A stretch of DNA of 5,708 nucleotides from Candidatus Omnitrophica bacterium CG1_02_40_15 (GCA_001871815.1 MNVP01000015.1:1-5708); one strand, 5' to 3'. Shown: positions 1 to 5,656, numbered from the stretch's first letter. Numbers and translations: made by a program. The notes: a model not told the origin generated them from the letters alone.

Positions 1-1
1 T

Positions 2-493
2 TTCATTATAGCTCTAATAAAACTATTAAGTATTTATGTTTTATTATACTCTAGAATACACATATATTTACTTTACAAAGCTAAGCTCTTACCGCTACAC
101 CATATTTATGATTACAGAAAGGCCCTATCAGAATGCTATCGTATTCTAAGAGAGGATGGCGAGGTCTTCATCACCCATGAAAGAAATAAAGGAGGAAGAA
201 AAAATATCAACAGAATTATAAAATTAAAGGATATTGAATACCTTGAAGGCGATATCCATGAGTTTAGTATGGAAGAAATAACGGATGTATGTGAAGGGCT
301 TGGTTTCAGAGATATAAAGATAGTTAAAACTGACATCGTACCTTTTTTGTACCATAAAATTATCAGGCCTAATATCCCTGGAAACCTCACTGATATCGGT
401 TACGATCTTGCAGATGAAGTTGACCGGCTATTATTAAAACTACCTTGGTTTTCAGAATATTGTGCACATTTAGATATTTATTTAAAAAAATGA
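2..493 (+). CDS. SAM-dependent methyltransferase, class I, C-terminal part (5' end missing or degraded)
   Basis: The frame is open from base 2 to the TGA at 491-493, but only the part from about base 90 looks like protein of a known family. LHHIYDY followed by KALSECYRILREDGEVFI (about 95-172) is the usual end of motif III and post-motif region of class I SAM-dependent methyltransferases, where a 'RVLKPGG'-like turn precedes a strand. The remainder, ending in WFSEYCAHLDIYLKK, fits the C-terminal strands of that fold. The SAM-binding GxGxG motif and the acidic 'FD' strand that should precede LHHI are absent; bases 2-90 instead encode a very AT-rich run of I, L and Y. The gene is therefore cut by the window edge, truncated, or frameshifted near base 90. 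ATG 269 is an internal Met, not a plausible start. The substrate cannot be told. It is probably co-transcribed with the NUDIX gene 12 bases downstream. Confidence 0.6.
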   Translation, partial: FIIALIKLLSIYVLLYSRIHIYLLYKAKLLPLHHIYDYRKALSECYRILREDGEVFITHERNKGGRKNINRIIKLKDIEYLEGDIHEFSMEEITDVCEGLGFRDIKIVKTDIVPFLYHKIIRPNIPGNLTDIGYDLADEVDRLLLKLPWFSEYCAHLDIYLKK

Positions 494-496
494 GGG
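492..496 (+). promoter_or_regulatory. Shine-Dalgarno-like site of the NUDIX gene
   Basis: GAGGG lies 9 bases before the ATG at 506 and overlaps the TGA stop of the methyltransferase. This supports ATG 506 as the start and translational coupling of the two genes. Confidence 0.55.
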
Positions 497-505
497 CGGA
501 TTTCC

Positions 506-922
506 ATGCATAAGATATATCTTGCTTTAAAAGCTGTAATAGAGAAAGGTGGGCGCTTTATGATACTTAAGCGAAGTGAAAAGGAGGACATTTCTCAAGG
601 GGAATGGGATCTGCCTGGAGGAGCTGTAGAATTTGGAGAAGAACCGATAAAAGCATTAAAGAGAGAGGTAAAAGAGGAATGCGGAATAGAGATTGAGGTT
701 ATAAAACCTGTTAGGTTATGGACTTTTTACAAAAATTCTGAGGATACACAGATTTTCGGTGTGACTGTACTTTGCAGATACAAATCAGGAAAGATAATAT
801 TAAGCAAAGAACATGTGAAATCTGAATGGATTAATCCAAAAAACATCAAGAATTATAGAATGCATAAAGGCATTAAATCTGATATAGAGCGAGCAAAAGA
901 AGAACTGGATTTACAGCTTTAG
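506..922 (+). CDS. NUDIX hydrolase (MutT-like)
   Basis: A 138-residue protein of typical NUDIX size. The NUDIX box GX5EX7REUXEEXGU is complete: G39, E45, R53-E54, E57-E58, G60-I61. E54, E57 and E58 are the expected metal ligands. It is preceded by the usual strand WDLPGG (34-39). The family hydrolyses nucleoside diphosphates linked to another moiety (damaged NTPs, ADP-ribose, nucleotide sugars and others) with Mg2+ in the cytoplasm. Nothing here fixes the substrate, since no diagnostic ADP-ribose or Ap4A motif is evident downstream of the box. The start at ATG 506 has a GAGGG site and gives the normal MHKIYLALKAVI first strand. It follows the methyltransferase fragment by 12 bases and ends 13 bases before the convergent primase stop. 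It is AT-richer than the primase. Confidence 0.93.
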   Translation: MHKIYLALKAVIEKGGRFMILKRSEKEDISQGEWDLPGGAVEFGEEPIKALKREVKEECGIEIEVIKPVRLWTFYKNSEDTQIFGVTVLCRYKSGKIILSKEHVKSEWINPKNIKNYRMHKGIKSDIERAKEELDLQL

Positions 923-930
923 TGGTTAAG

Positions 931-944
931 AATTTTTACTTTTT
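931..944 (+). terminator. T-run terminator of the NUDIX operon
   Basis: Two TTTTT runs (933-937 and 940-944) start 11 bases after the NUDIX stop, without a preceding hairpin. Archaeal RNA polymerase commonly terminates at such U-rich stretches. They overlap the stop and the lysine codons at the end of the convergent primase gene, so the sequence does double duty. Confidence 0.5.
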
Positions 945-2306
945 CTTCTGTTGCTTAGCCTTCTTCCCCTCACCCCTCCACTTCACCACCGCATAATTCA
1001 CCGGATTCTTGATGCGCTTGCAGAGGCTGTCAGGCTTGCACACCCTGAGATCAATGTAATACCCCTGGTTATCGCAGTTTGGGGGCAGTATGCTCTTCTT
1101 GGTCTGTTTGTGGTAGCGCAGCTGTGCGGTTATATAGTTCTCTCTGAGAGGCTCTTTGTTCTGCTCATTCCACTTTTTGATGCGCTCCTTTATTGCCTCA
1201 TTGCTCCACCCTGCCTTGGAGAGGAAGTTGGTCAGTATGAAGAGGGCTCTCTTTCTGCCATCTTCTAAGCCCTGGAGGATGTTCCTTATGCATGGGGGGA
1301 ATAGCTCCTCAGGGATTGCAGATGTCAGCTCCTCAAAGCTATCTTCTGCCATACCCCTTTTGCTGTAGGAATACACGCTTGTCTTCGCATCCTCCTCCAG
1401 CCTTGACAATGCCTTCTTCTCGCCAGCAAGGTCAAATGCCTGTATAAGGAGCTGTGCAGCCTCGCCAGGTCTTGCAAGGGATGGGTCAAGGAACCTGAGT
1501 TTAGAGGGCTTCACAAGCCTGGGGTGAGCCATTGCCTTCTCAAACTCTAAAACACGCCCAGGGTCAAGAGGCAGGGATATTAAGCCAGCCTTCTCATTAA
1601 AGCTGTATGGCATCCTGAACATATGCCTTGAGGATATAAGCAGGGTGTCTATCTCCAGGAATGGGCTGACATCAAGCTCGAGCCTGCCATTGACATCGAG
1701 TATTATCTCATCTCTTGTACGCCCTGTCTTTTCAATGACTCCCTCGAGCTTGCCATTCTCAAATGCCAGAATGCCCTCTGCAAGCCTCTTCTCAATCATG
1801 TTTTTGAGGTAGAGGGCGATCCTTCTTGCTCCGTCAGGGAATAAACTAGCAGTGGGCTTGCCATGCACCCTGTCAGGGAAGCTCTCAAAGGGAACGCCTA
1901 TGTGAAATCCCTTGTTTCCTGAGAACTTGACGCTTACAGCCCCTATGCCCTTGCTCTTAAGTGCATTAACAATCAGGTATGCTGCGATGCGCGAATACTC
2001 AAAGACCCTGCAGTCAATGTCAATCACCAGATCCCAGCCTGAACGGAGCCTGTCAAGCTCCTGCCTTGACATGCCTGTGTCAAGCATAAGAGAATTCTTC
2101 CATCGCTCCTCAGAGCAGTGGAAGGATGTCGCACCCTGAAGGACAAACTCTAAAACATCTCTGGGATAGCGCAGCATATCAGGGCGCTTGCCAAATCCTT
2201 TATCACCGTACTTAACCGCCACCTCACGTCCTTCAGCACAGGCGAGTATCTCCTTTGCAATATCCTCCTGCTTGTAGTAGAGGATGTAGTCTCCCAGGGT
2301 GGTCAT
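936..2306 (-). CDS. priS: Single-chain archaeal DNA primase: PriS catalytic core fused to PriL-type Fe-S domain
   Basis: A 456-residue primase that makes primers for DNA replication. The catalytic core (about 1-300) carries the metal-binding D96-I97-D98, the SGNKGFH motif at 129-135 (S129, G133, H135), and a later segment with E219-I-D220, R227-H228, R231-M-P and K239, which matches the third acidic residue and nucleotide-binding region of PriS. From about 331 a second domain begins with FPPC and has C339, C411, C423 and C429, spaced like the [4Fe-4S] cysteines of the PriL/PRIM2 C-terminal domain, ending with a lysine-rich tail (448-456). In most archaea these are two proteins; a fused form is known in Nanoarchaeum equitans. 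The zinc-binding Cys/His cluster usually found between DxD and SGxxGxH seems to be missing: only 30 residues separate them, with a single Cys (C99). ATG 2306 lacks a Shine-Dalgarno site but has a TATA-like box about 29 bases upstream. Confidence 0.92.
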   Translation of the reverse strand: MTTLGDYILYYKQEDIAKEILACAEGREVAVKYGDKGFGKRPDMLRYPRDVLEFVLQGATSFHCSEERWKNSLMLDTGMSRQELDRLRSGWDLVIDIDCRVFEYSRIAAYLIVNALKSKGIGAVSVKFSGNKGFHIGVPFESFPDRVHGKPTASLFPDGARRIALYLKNMIEKRLAEGILAFENGKLEGVIEKTGRTRDEIILDVNGRLELDVSPFLEIDTLLISSRHMFRMPYSFNEKAGLISLPLDPGRVLEFEKAMAHPRLVKPSKLRFLDPSLARPGEAAQLLIQAFDLAGEKKALSRLEEDAKTSVYSYSKRGMAEDSFEELTSAIPEELFPPCIRNILQGLEDGRKRALFILTNFLSKAGWSNEAIKERIKKWNEQNKEPLRENYITAQLRYHKQTKKSILPPNCDNQGYYIDLRVCKPDSLCKRIKNPVNYAVVKWRGEGKKAKQQKKK

Positions 2307-2328
2307 AACAGCATGAGAAAGAAAAGGG

Positions 2329-2339
2329 TTTTTAATATG
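2329..2339 (-). promoter_or_regulatory. Putative TATA box of the primase gene
   Basis: On the minus strand CATATTAAAAA lies centred about 29 bases before ATG 2306, which would place the transcription start within a few bases of the start codon. No ribosome binding site is seen in the TTTCTCATGCTGTT leader, consistent with a nearly leaderless mRNA. The match to the archaeal consensus is only moderate. Confidence 0.4.
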
Positions 2340-2346
2340 TTGCGCT

Positions 2347-2402
2347 AGAAAACCTTGAACACACTCGGCTTTAAAACTCGCCCTCGGTGTTCAAGGTTTT
2401 CT
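2347..2402. repeat. Perfect 16-bp inverted repeat with GC-rich loop (structured intergenic element 3)
   Basis: AGAAAACCTTGAACAC (2347-2362) is exactly complementary to GTGTTCAAGGTTTTCT (2387-2402). The loop of 24 bases contains CTCGG, CTTTAAAA and CTCGCCCTCG. It sits between the 3' end of xth and the primase promoter, both on the minus strand. The T-tract after the stem is short, so it is not a classical terminator, although a terminator role for xth is possible. Loop words recur in the two repeats at 5499-5628: CTCGCCCT (2377-2384) is found in reverse complement at 5531-5538. Confidence 0.8.
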
Positions 2403-2466
2403 GATTAACCAGCTTCTACCATCACTTTGTAGAGCCTTGTTTTCCCAAATCTCCTCGTGACCTTCA

Positions 2467-3225
2467 CTATTTAACCATAAGTCTTATCGGGCAATGATCA
2501 GACCCAATAACCTTGTCTAGTATCTCGCTGCTCAGCAGTTGTTTTTTAAGCTCGCTGCTTATCACAAAGTAATCCACACGCCATCCAATGTTCCTTGCCC
2601 TGGCATTAAAGCGGTATGTCCACCAGGTGTAGTGGCCAGGCTCCTTTGTAAACTCGCGGAAGCTGTCAATATACCCCTGCTTGAGGAATTCAGTAAACCA
2701 CTCCCGCTCCTCGATTGTGAAGCCTGCGTTCTTCTCATTCTGCCTTGGGTTTGCAAGGTCAATCTCCTTATGGGCAACATTGAAGTCAGATGCGATGAGT
2801 ATTGGCTTCTTCTTCCTAAGCCTCTGGCAGAATTCAAGGAAGAGGCGGTTAAAGTGGAGCTTGAAGCCAAGCCTCTCAAGCGATCGCCCTGAGTGGGGGA
2901 AGTAAGCGTTTATAAGAAAGAAGTTCTTAAACTCAAGGGTAAGAACTCTGCCCTCCTTATCAATCTCTTTGTCTCCAATCCCCTTTGTGACTGACAATGG
3001 CTTTATCCTTGAACAGGCTGCAACCCCGCTGTAGCCCTTCTTCTCAGCAAAGAGCCAGAATGCATTATAACCCCCTATATTGAGCAGTGATTTATCCACA
3101 TTCCCCTCGTAAGACTTCAGCTCCTGGAAGCAGTAGACGTCAGCATCCTCCTTCTTAATAAAGCCCAGCAGGCCCTTCCTTGCGCAGGCATTTATGCCGT
3201 TGACATTCCAGGAGATCAGATTCAT
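2467..3225 (-). CDS. xth: Exonuclease III family AP endonuclease
   Basis: A 252-residue DNA repair nuclease that cuts the backbone 5' to abasic sites and can act as a 3'-5' exonuclease or 3' phosphodiesterase. All family motifs are present, numbered from the chosen start: SWNVNG 5-10 (N7), CFQELK 32-37 (E35, metal ligand), AYFPHSG 107-113 (Y108), SDFNVAH 146-152 (D147, N149), WRVDY 215-219... with D219, and GSDHCPI 241-247 (D243, H244). The usual GDFN has S146 in place of Gly. I chose ATG 3225 because family members begin directly with the M-x-x-I-SWNVNG strand, and because it makes an ATGA overlap with the stop of the upstream ATPase. An alternative ATG at 3243 would add six residues (MEVDVE) without a better ribosome site. 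It is probably transcribed with the ATPase and ends with TAG 65 bases before a large inverted repeat. Confidence 0.95.
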   Translation of the reverse strand: MNLISWNVNGINACARKGLLGFIKKEDADVYCFQELKSYEGNVDKSLLNIGGYNAFWLFAEKKGYSGVAACSRIKPLSVTKGIGDKEIDKEGRVLTLEFKNFFLINAYFPHSGRSLERLGFKLHFNRLFLEFCQRLRKKKPILIASDFNVAHKEIDLANPRQNEKNAGFTIEEREWFTEFLKQGYIDSFREFTKEPGHYTWWTYRFNARARNIGWRVDYFVISSELKKQLLSSEILDKVIGSDHCPIRLMVK

Positions 3226-4469
3226 TTCAACATCCACTTCCATGCAGGAATTATCTCAGCAGTCCCTATTTTCTTCTCTTGATTGGAGGTTAAAATCAGG
3301 CCTTTCTTTAGGCTGAATCTCTCCATCGCTTCCTTTAGTCCGTTTAGCTCTCTTTCTTTATTATTCTTGTTTATCGTGTAACAAACCTGAATTGCTTGGT
3401 TTATTTTATCTTTTTCCTTTATGACAAAGTCGCATTCCAATCTCTCCTTATAATAATATACCTCTTTTTCTCTCCTTTTGAGTTCAAGCAGAACTGCATT
3501 CTCTAGTAAGCTTCCCTTTTCTCTGCTTAATGTAAATGAGAGAGTAGAAGTTAGACCTGTATCTATTGAATACACCTTCTTTATTATTTGCTTACTGAGG
3601 GATTCAGAGAAATTGCTTATCGTTATTAGAACGAAGGCATCCTGACAATACTCAAGAAAATTATACAGAGAGTCTTTGCTTATTTTTATTCCCTCGGACT
3701 TAAAGCTATTGAATATTTTGTTCACTGAAAATTCTCTTGCGGTATTGGCCATTAGTCTCTTAACAAACAATTTTAGTGGGAGGGGGTTGGTTATGCTAAA
3801 CCTTTCAACAATATCTCTGTATATCATTACCTCGAAATAGGTTCTCAAGGTTTTCTCATACAGATCTTTGCTCATATCAACAGTCTCTGGGAATCCTCCT
3901 CTGGCAAGATAGTTGTCAAAAACAGAAACTATCCTGGACTTTCCTCTTGTTGAGTGAGCATCTTCCTCAACTCCTTTAAACTTAAGATACTCTCTGAACG
4001 AGAGGGGGAGTAGTTCGTAGCTTATAGTTCTTCCTCTTAGGCTAGTTGCAATTTCTTTGCTCAGGAGTTTTGAGGAGGAGCCTGTCACAAAAATATTCCT
4101 AGATACCGTATCATACACCCGTCTCACAAACCTCTCCCATTCTCTTATCCCCTGTAACTCGTCAAAGAAAAAAAAGATACCTGACTCTTCTTTGTCCGGG
4201 TATAGCTCAAAATAGGCCTCAAGAATCAGATTAAGATCTTTGGCGCTTAAGTCAAGGCGTTCATCCTCAAAGTTAAAATACAGCACATCCGTTATGTCTT
4301 TTATCCTTGATATTAGCTGGTACATTAGGTAGGTTTTGCCAGCCCTTCTTGGACCGATTATGCTGATTATCTTGCCTGAATTAAAGGGGATATTTACAGC
4401 CCTATCTATCAGTTGAGGGACCCCTCTCTTGTGAAAGTCCTTTATTACGGTTTTCAGTAGCTCCTTCAT
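3222..4469 (-). CDS. AAA family ATPase with DUF4143 C-terminal domain
   Basis: A 415-residue ATP-binding protein of the AAA_14/DUF4143 type, common in archaea and bacteria and of unknown cellular role. Visible order: Walker A GPRRAGKT at 39-46 (K45, T46); Walker B FFFFDELQ at 99-106 (D103, E104); sensor-1-like FVTGSSS at 127-133; YELLPLSFREYLKF at 151-164, a hallmark of the family; GGFPE at 191-195; a winged-helix-like middle part around 240-275; and the DUF4143 segment with GSLLENAVLLEL at 319-330 and ECDFVI at 345-350. The C-terminal part resembles a PD-(D/E)XK nuclease, but the last motif reads Q361-V-C363 instead of the E-V-K type, so catalysis there is doubtful. Start ATG 4469 fits a TATA box 27 bases upstream. 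Its TGA overlaps the xth start by four bases. AT-richer than xth and primase, so possibly acquired. Confidence 0.9.
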   Translation of the reverse strand: MKELLKTVIKDFHKRGVPQLIDRAVNIPFNSGKIISIIGPRRAGKTYLMYQLISRIKDITDVLYFNFEDERLDLSAKDLNLILEAYFELYPDKEESGIFFFFDELQGIREWERFVRRVYDTVSRNIFVTGSSSKLLSKEIATSLRGRTISYELLPLSFREYLKFKGVEEDAHSTRGKSRIVSVFDNYLARGGFPETVDMSKDLYEKTLRTYFEVMIYRDIVERFSITNPLPLKLFVKRLMANTAREFSVNKIFNSFKSEGIKISKDSLYNFLEYCQDAFVLITISNFSESLSKQIIKKVYSIDTGLTSTLSFTLSREKGSLLENAVLLELKRREKEVYYYKERLECDFVIKEKDKINQAIQVCYTINKNNKERELNGLKEAMERFSLKKGLILTSNQEKKIGTAEIIPAWKWMLK

Positions 4470-4490
4470 GTTTCCTTCTCATAAGGAAAC
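4470..4490 (-). promoter_or_regulatory. Operator-like palindrome at the ATPase start codon
   Basis: GTTTCCTT (4470-4477) and AAGGAAAC (4483-4490) form a perfect 8-bp inverted repeat with a 5-base spacer, ending immediately before ATG 4469 and covering the predicted transcription start. It is a good candidate binding site for a dimeric repressor. The AAGGA part could also act weakly as a ribosome binding site. An out-of-frame ATG lies in the spacer. Confidence 0.6.
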
Positions 4491-4508
4491 TTATATATAA
4501 ATCTTTCC
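4491..4508 (-). promoter_or_regulatory. BRE and TATA box of the ATPase-xth operon
   Basis: On the minus strand GAAAGA (4508-4503, purine-rich BRE-like) is followed by TTTATATATAA (about 4501-4491), a near-ideal archaeal TATA box. Its centre is about 27 bases from ATG 4469, so transcription should begin at or just before the start codon (leaderless). Confidence 0.7.
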
Positions 4509-4523
4509 CTTTTAGAAGGAAAC
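4503..4523 (-). promoter_or_regulatory. Second operator-like palindrome, imperfect, overlapping the BRE
   Basis: On the minus strand GTTTCCTT (4523-4516), a spacer, then GGGAAAG (4509-4503) form an imperfect copy of the palindrome at 4470-4490. The identical GTTTCCTT halves are 33 bp apart, about three helical turns, placing both sites on roughly the same DNA face with the TATA box between them. Confidence 0.5.
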
Positions 4524-4535
4524 ATATCAGTTGCC

Positions 4536-4571
4536 AGTCTTGAGTCCTGAGTCTTGAGGGGGTGAAGACTT
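4536..4571. repeat. Three tandem 7-bp units and a short hairpin
   Basis: AGTCTTG, AGTCCTG and AGTCTTG run head to tail at 4536-4556. The last copy also pairs with AAGACT at 4565-4570 across a 9-base loop. It lies between the stop of the restriction-modification remnant and the ATPase promoter. It may be a 3' end structure of the upstream transcript, but there is no T-run on the minus strand. Role unknown. Confidence 0.45.
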
Positions 4572-4581
4572 GGGCGTATTG

Positions 4582-5499
4582 TTATGATATACTCTGTTCG
4601 ATTATCCTTCTTTCATCCTTCGTAATGCCATATATATTATAAACTAAATCATTGATCTCACGTTCTAGTTCAGCAACCTCTTCTTTAACCTTAGAATGAC
4701 TCTTAGCTCCTCTTTTTATTATTTCTTTCAATACCTCCTCAGATTTTGGGAGAGGGATGTTTAGGACAATAGCCTTAGCTTCTTTAGCTTTAGCAAACTT
4801 TTCAAGATTTGAATTAAGATAAACAGCAACAAAATCCCTTGTTCTCTTATCCTCTATCTTTATGAAGTCATCAGAGTTCAGATATACTTTGTTTCCTTCC
4901 ACTCTGATCTCTTCAAATTCAGCATTGTCATTTATAGCAAATGAAACCTTTGGCAGGTTGCTTAATTTTTCTGTTTCTTTGCTGTCAAGGATTGCATCAA
5001 TATCTACTATGTGAGGTTTAAACAACTCAAGGATCTCATCAACCTTCTTTATTATCAGGTCTGCTGTTTTCTTTTCTTCTGGTGTTGATGGGAGTTTGAT
5101 TGGGAGCTTTTCTAAGTATTGTGTTATGTACCTATATCCTTTTGCTCCTAATTTTACACTAATCTTTTTGAAGAGAAACTCCATTAACTTTGAATTCAAG
5201 ATTCCTAAGAACAACAAATAATCCTTTAAGTCTCGATTGTCAAAATTTAAAGAATAGCAAGTGTGTGTTAGAAAATAGAAATAATCCTTGCTGAAAAAAG
5301 TGACCCCTTTGTCTAAAGAAAAGTTATTTGAGTCAGATATATCTGGGGTTATGATCTTTAGATTATTAAACCAAGATGGATTGGCAACGTCATGGTAAGA
5401 GTACCACGCATATTTTTTAATTTTTGTACAATACCTTCCAGCCAATTCCTTCTTATAAGAAGATAAGTAATTATATATATTATGATAGTTTTTTAATTC
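4582..5499 (-). pseudogene. Type II restriction-modification protein (Eco57I/TaqI-like), C-terminal remnant
   Basis: The frame runs from just inside a TGA (5502-5500) to TAA at 4582, 305 codons. The recognisable part begins at once: ELKNYHNIYNYL then YKKEL and R resemble the 'YPxIYxYLxxYKxxLxxR' stretch at the start of the target recognition half of these methylase-restriction proteins. From the TTG at 5445 (residue 1) follow WYSYHD 14-19, KIITPDIS 30-37, YLLFLGILNSKL 76-87, GYRYI with YLEKLPIKLP 103-119, and NDLVYNIYGIT 265-275, all typical of the TaqI-like specificity domain and C-terminal tail. The methylase core (GxG and NPPY) and any nuclease domain are absent; a full protein is usually several times longer. 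No ATG exists in the first 100 codons and the frame closes exactly at an inverted repeat, so I call it a truncated remnant. A TTG start at 5445 producing a 287-residue orphan protein, with AT-rich DNA about 30 bases upstream, cannot be excluded. Confidence 0.75.
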
Positions 5500-5548
5500 T
5501 CAAAAGTTCGTGGGTATAGCCCCGCCCTTTAGGGCGAGAACTTTTGAG
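5499..5548. repeat. Structured inverted repeat, element 1 (outer stem plus two inner hairpins)
   Basis: CTCAAAAGTTC (5499-5509) is exactly complementary to GAACTTTTGAG (5538-5548). Inside are GGG-TATAG-CCC (5512-5522) and CGCCC-TTTA-GGGCG (5523-5527 with 5532-5536). RNA or single-stranded DNA could fold as a three-way junction. Its left edge is where the restriction-modification frame ends, and it is separated from element 2 by two bases. Confidence 0.85.
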
Positions 5549-5550
5549 TC

Positions 5551-5628
5551 CGAAAATCTGCGTTTCGAAGCGAGGGGCGTAAAGCCCCGACTTTTAAGTC
5601 GGGGATAGCCCCGAGCAGCAGATTTTCG
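5551..5628. repeat. Structured inverted repeat, element 2 (outer stem plus up to three inner hairpins)
   Basis: CGAAAATCTGC (5551-5561) is exactly complementary to GCAGATTTTCG (5618-5628). The interior offers either one 9-bp hairpin, CCCCGACTT/AAGTCGGGG (5585-5593 and 5596-5604, TT loop), or three smaller hairpins: GGGGC/GCCCC (5574-5578 and 5584-5588), GACTT/AAGTC (5589-5593 and 5596-5600), and GGGG/CCCC (5601-5604 and 5609-5612), giving a cloverleaf-like form. The two folds exclude each other. No open frame crosses it in a convincing way. Confidence 0.85.
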
Positions 5629-5656
5629 TTACATTCGGCTTCGCTTTCAGCTCGCC

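Noticed and set aside
35..103. tRNA-Thr-like string on the minus strand (TGGTGTAGC, GGTAAGAGC, then TTTGTAAAG)
   Set aside because: The words resemble D-arm and UGU anticodon regions, but D-stem and acceptor pairing fail and no 3' complement of the acceptor exists. Part of it coincides with the conserved LHH codons of the methyltransferase.
136..390. Minus-strand open frame of 84 codons
   Set aside because: Antisense to clear methyltransferase coding sequence; no family features and no promoter.
951..2139. Plus-strand open frames inside the primase gene
   Set aside because: Antisense shadows of a gene with all primase motifs; they arise from its codon bias.
2539..2905. Open frames on both strands inside xth
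   Set aside because: Shadows of the exonuclease III reading frame, which has every catalytic residue.
3226..3243. ATG 3243 as the start of xth
   Set aside because: It adds MEVDVE before the strand where the family normally starts and extends the overlap with the ATPase; ATG 3225 is simpler.
5471..5484. TATA box (ATATATATAAT on the minus strand) for a leaderless TTG start at 5445
   Set aside because: The same bases encode the NIYNYL stretch that matches the family, so coding explains them; kept only as an alternative in the pseudogene entry.
5519..5548. IS200/IS605-type end or TnpB guide RNA 3' end (AGCCCCGCCCTTTAGGGCG resembles such hairpins)
   Set aside because: No TnpA or TnpB sequence is in the window, and the perfect outer stem is not a feature of those ends. 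Worth a database check only.
5499..5628. CRISPR array
   Set aside because: No directly repeated units with regular spacers; the repeats are inverted and differ in sequence.
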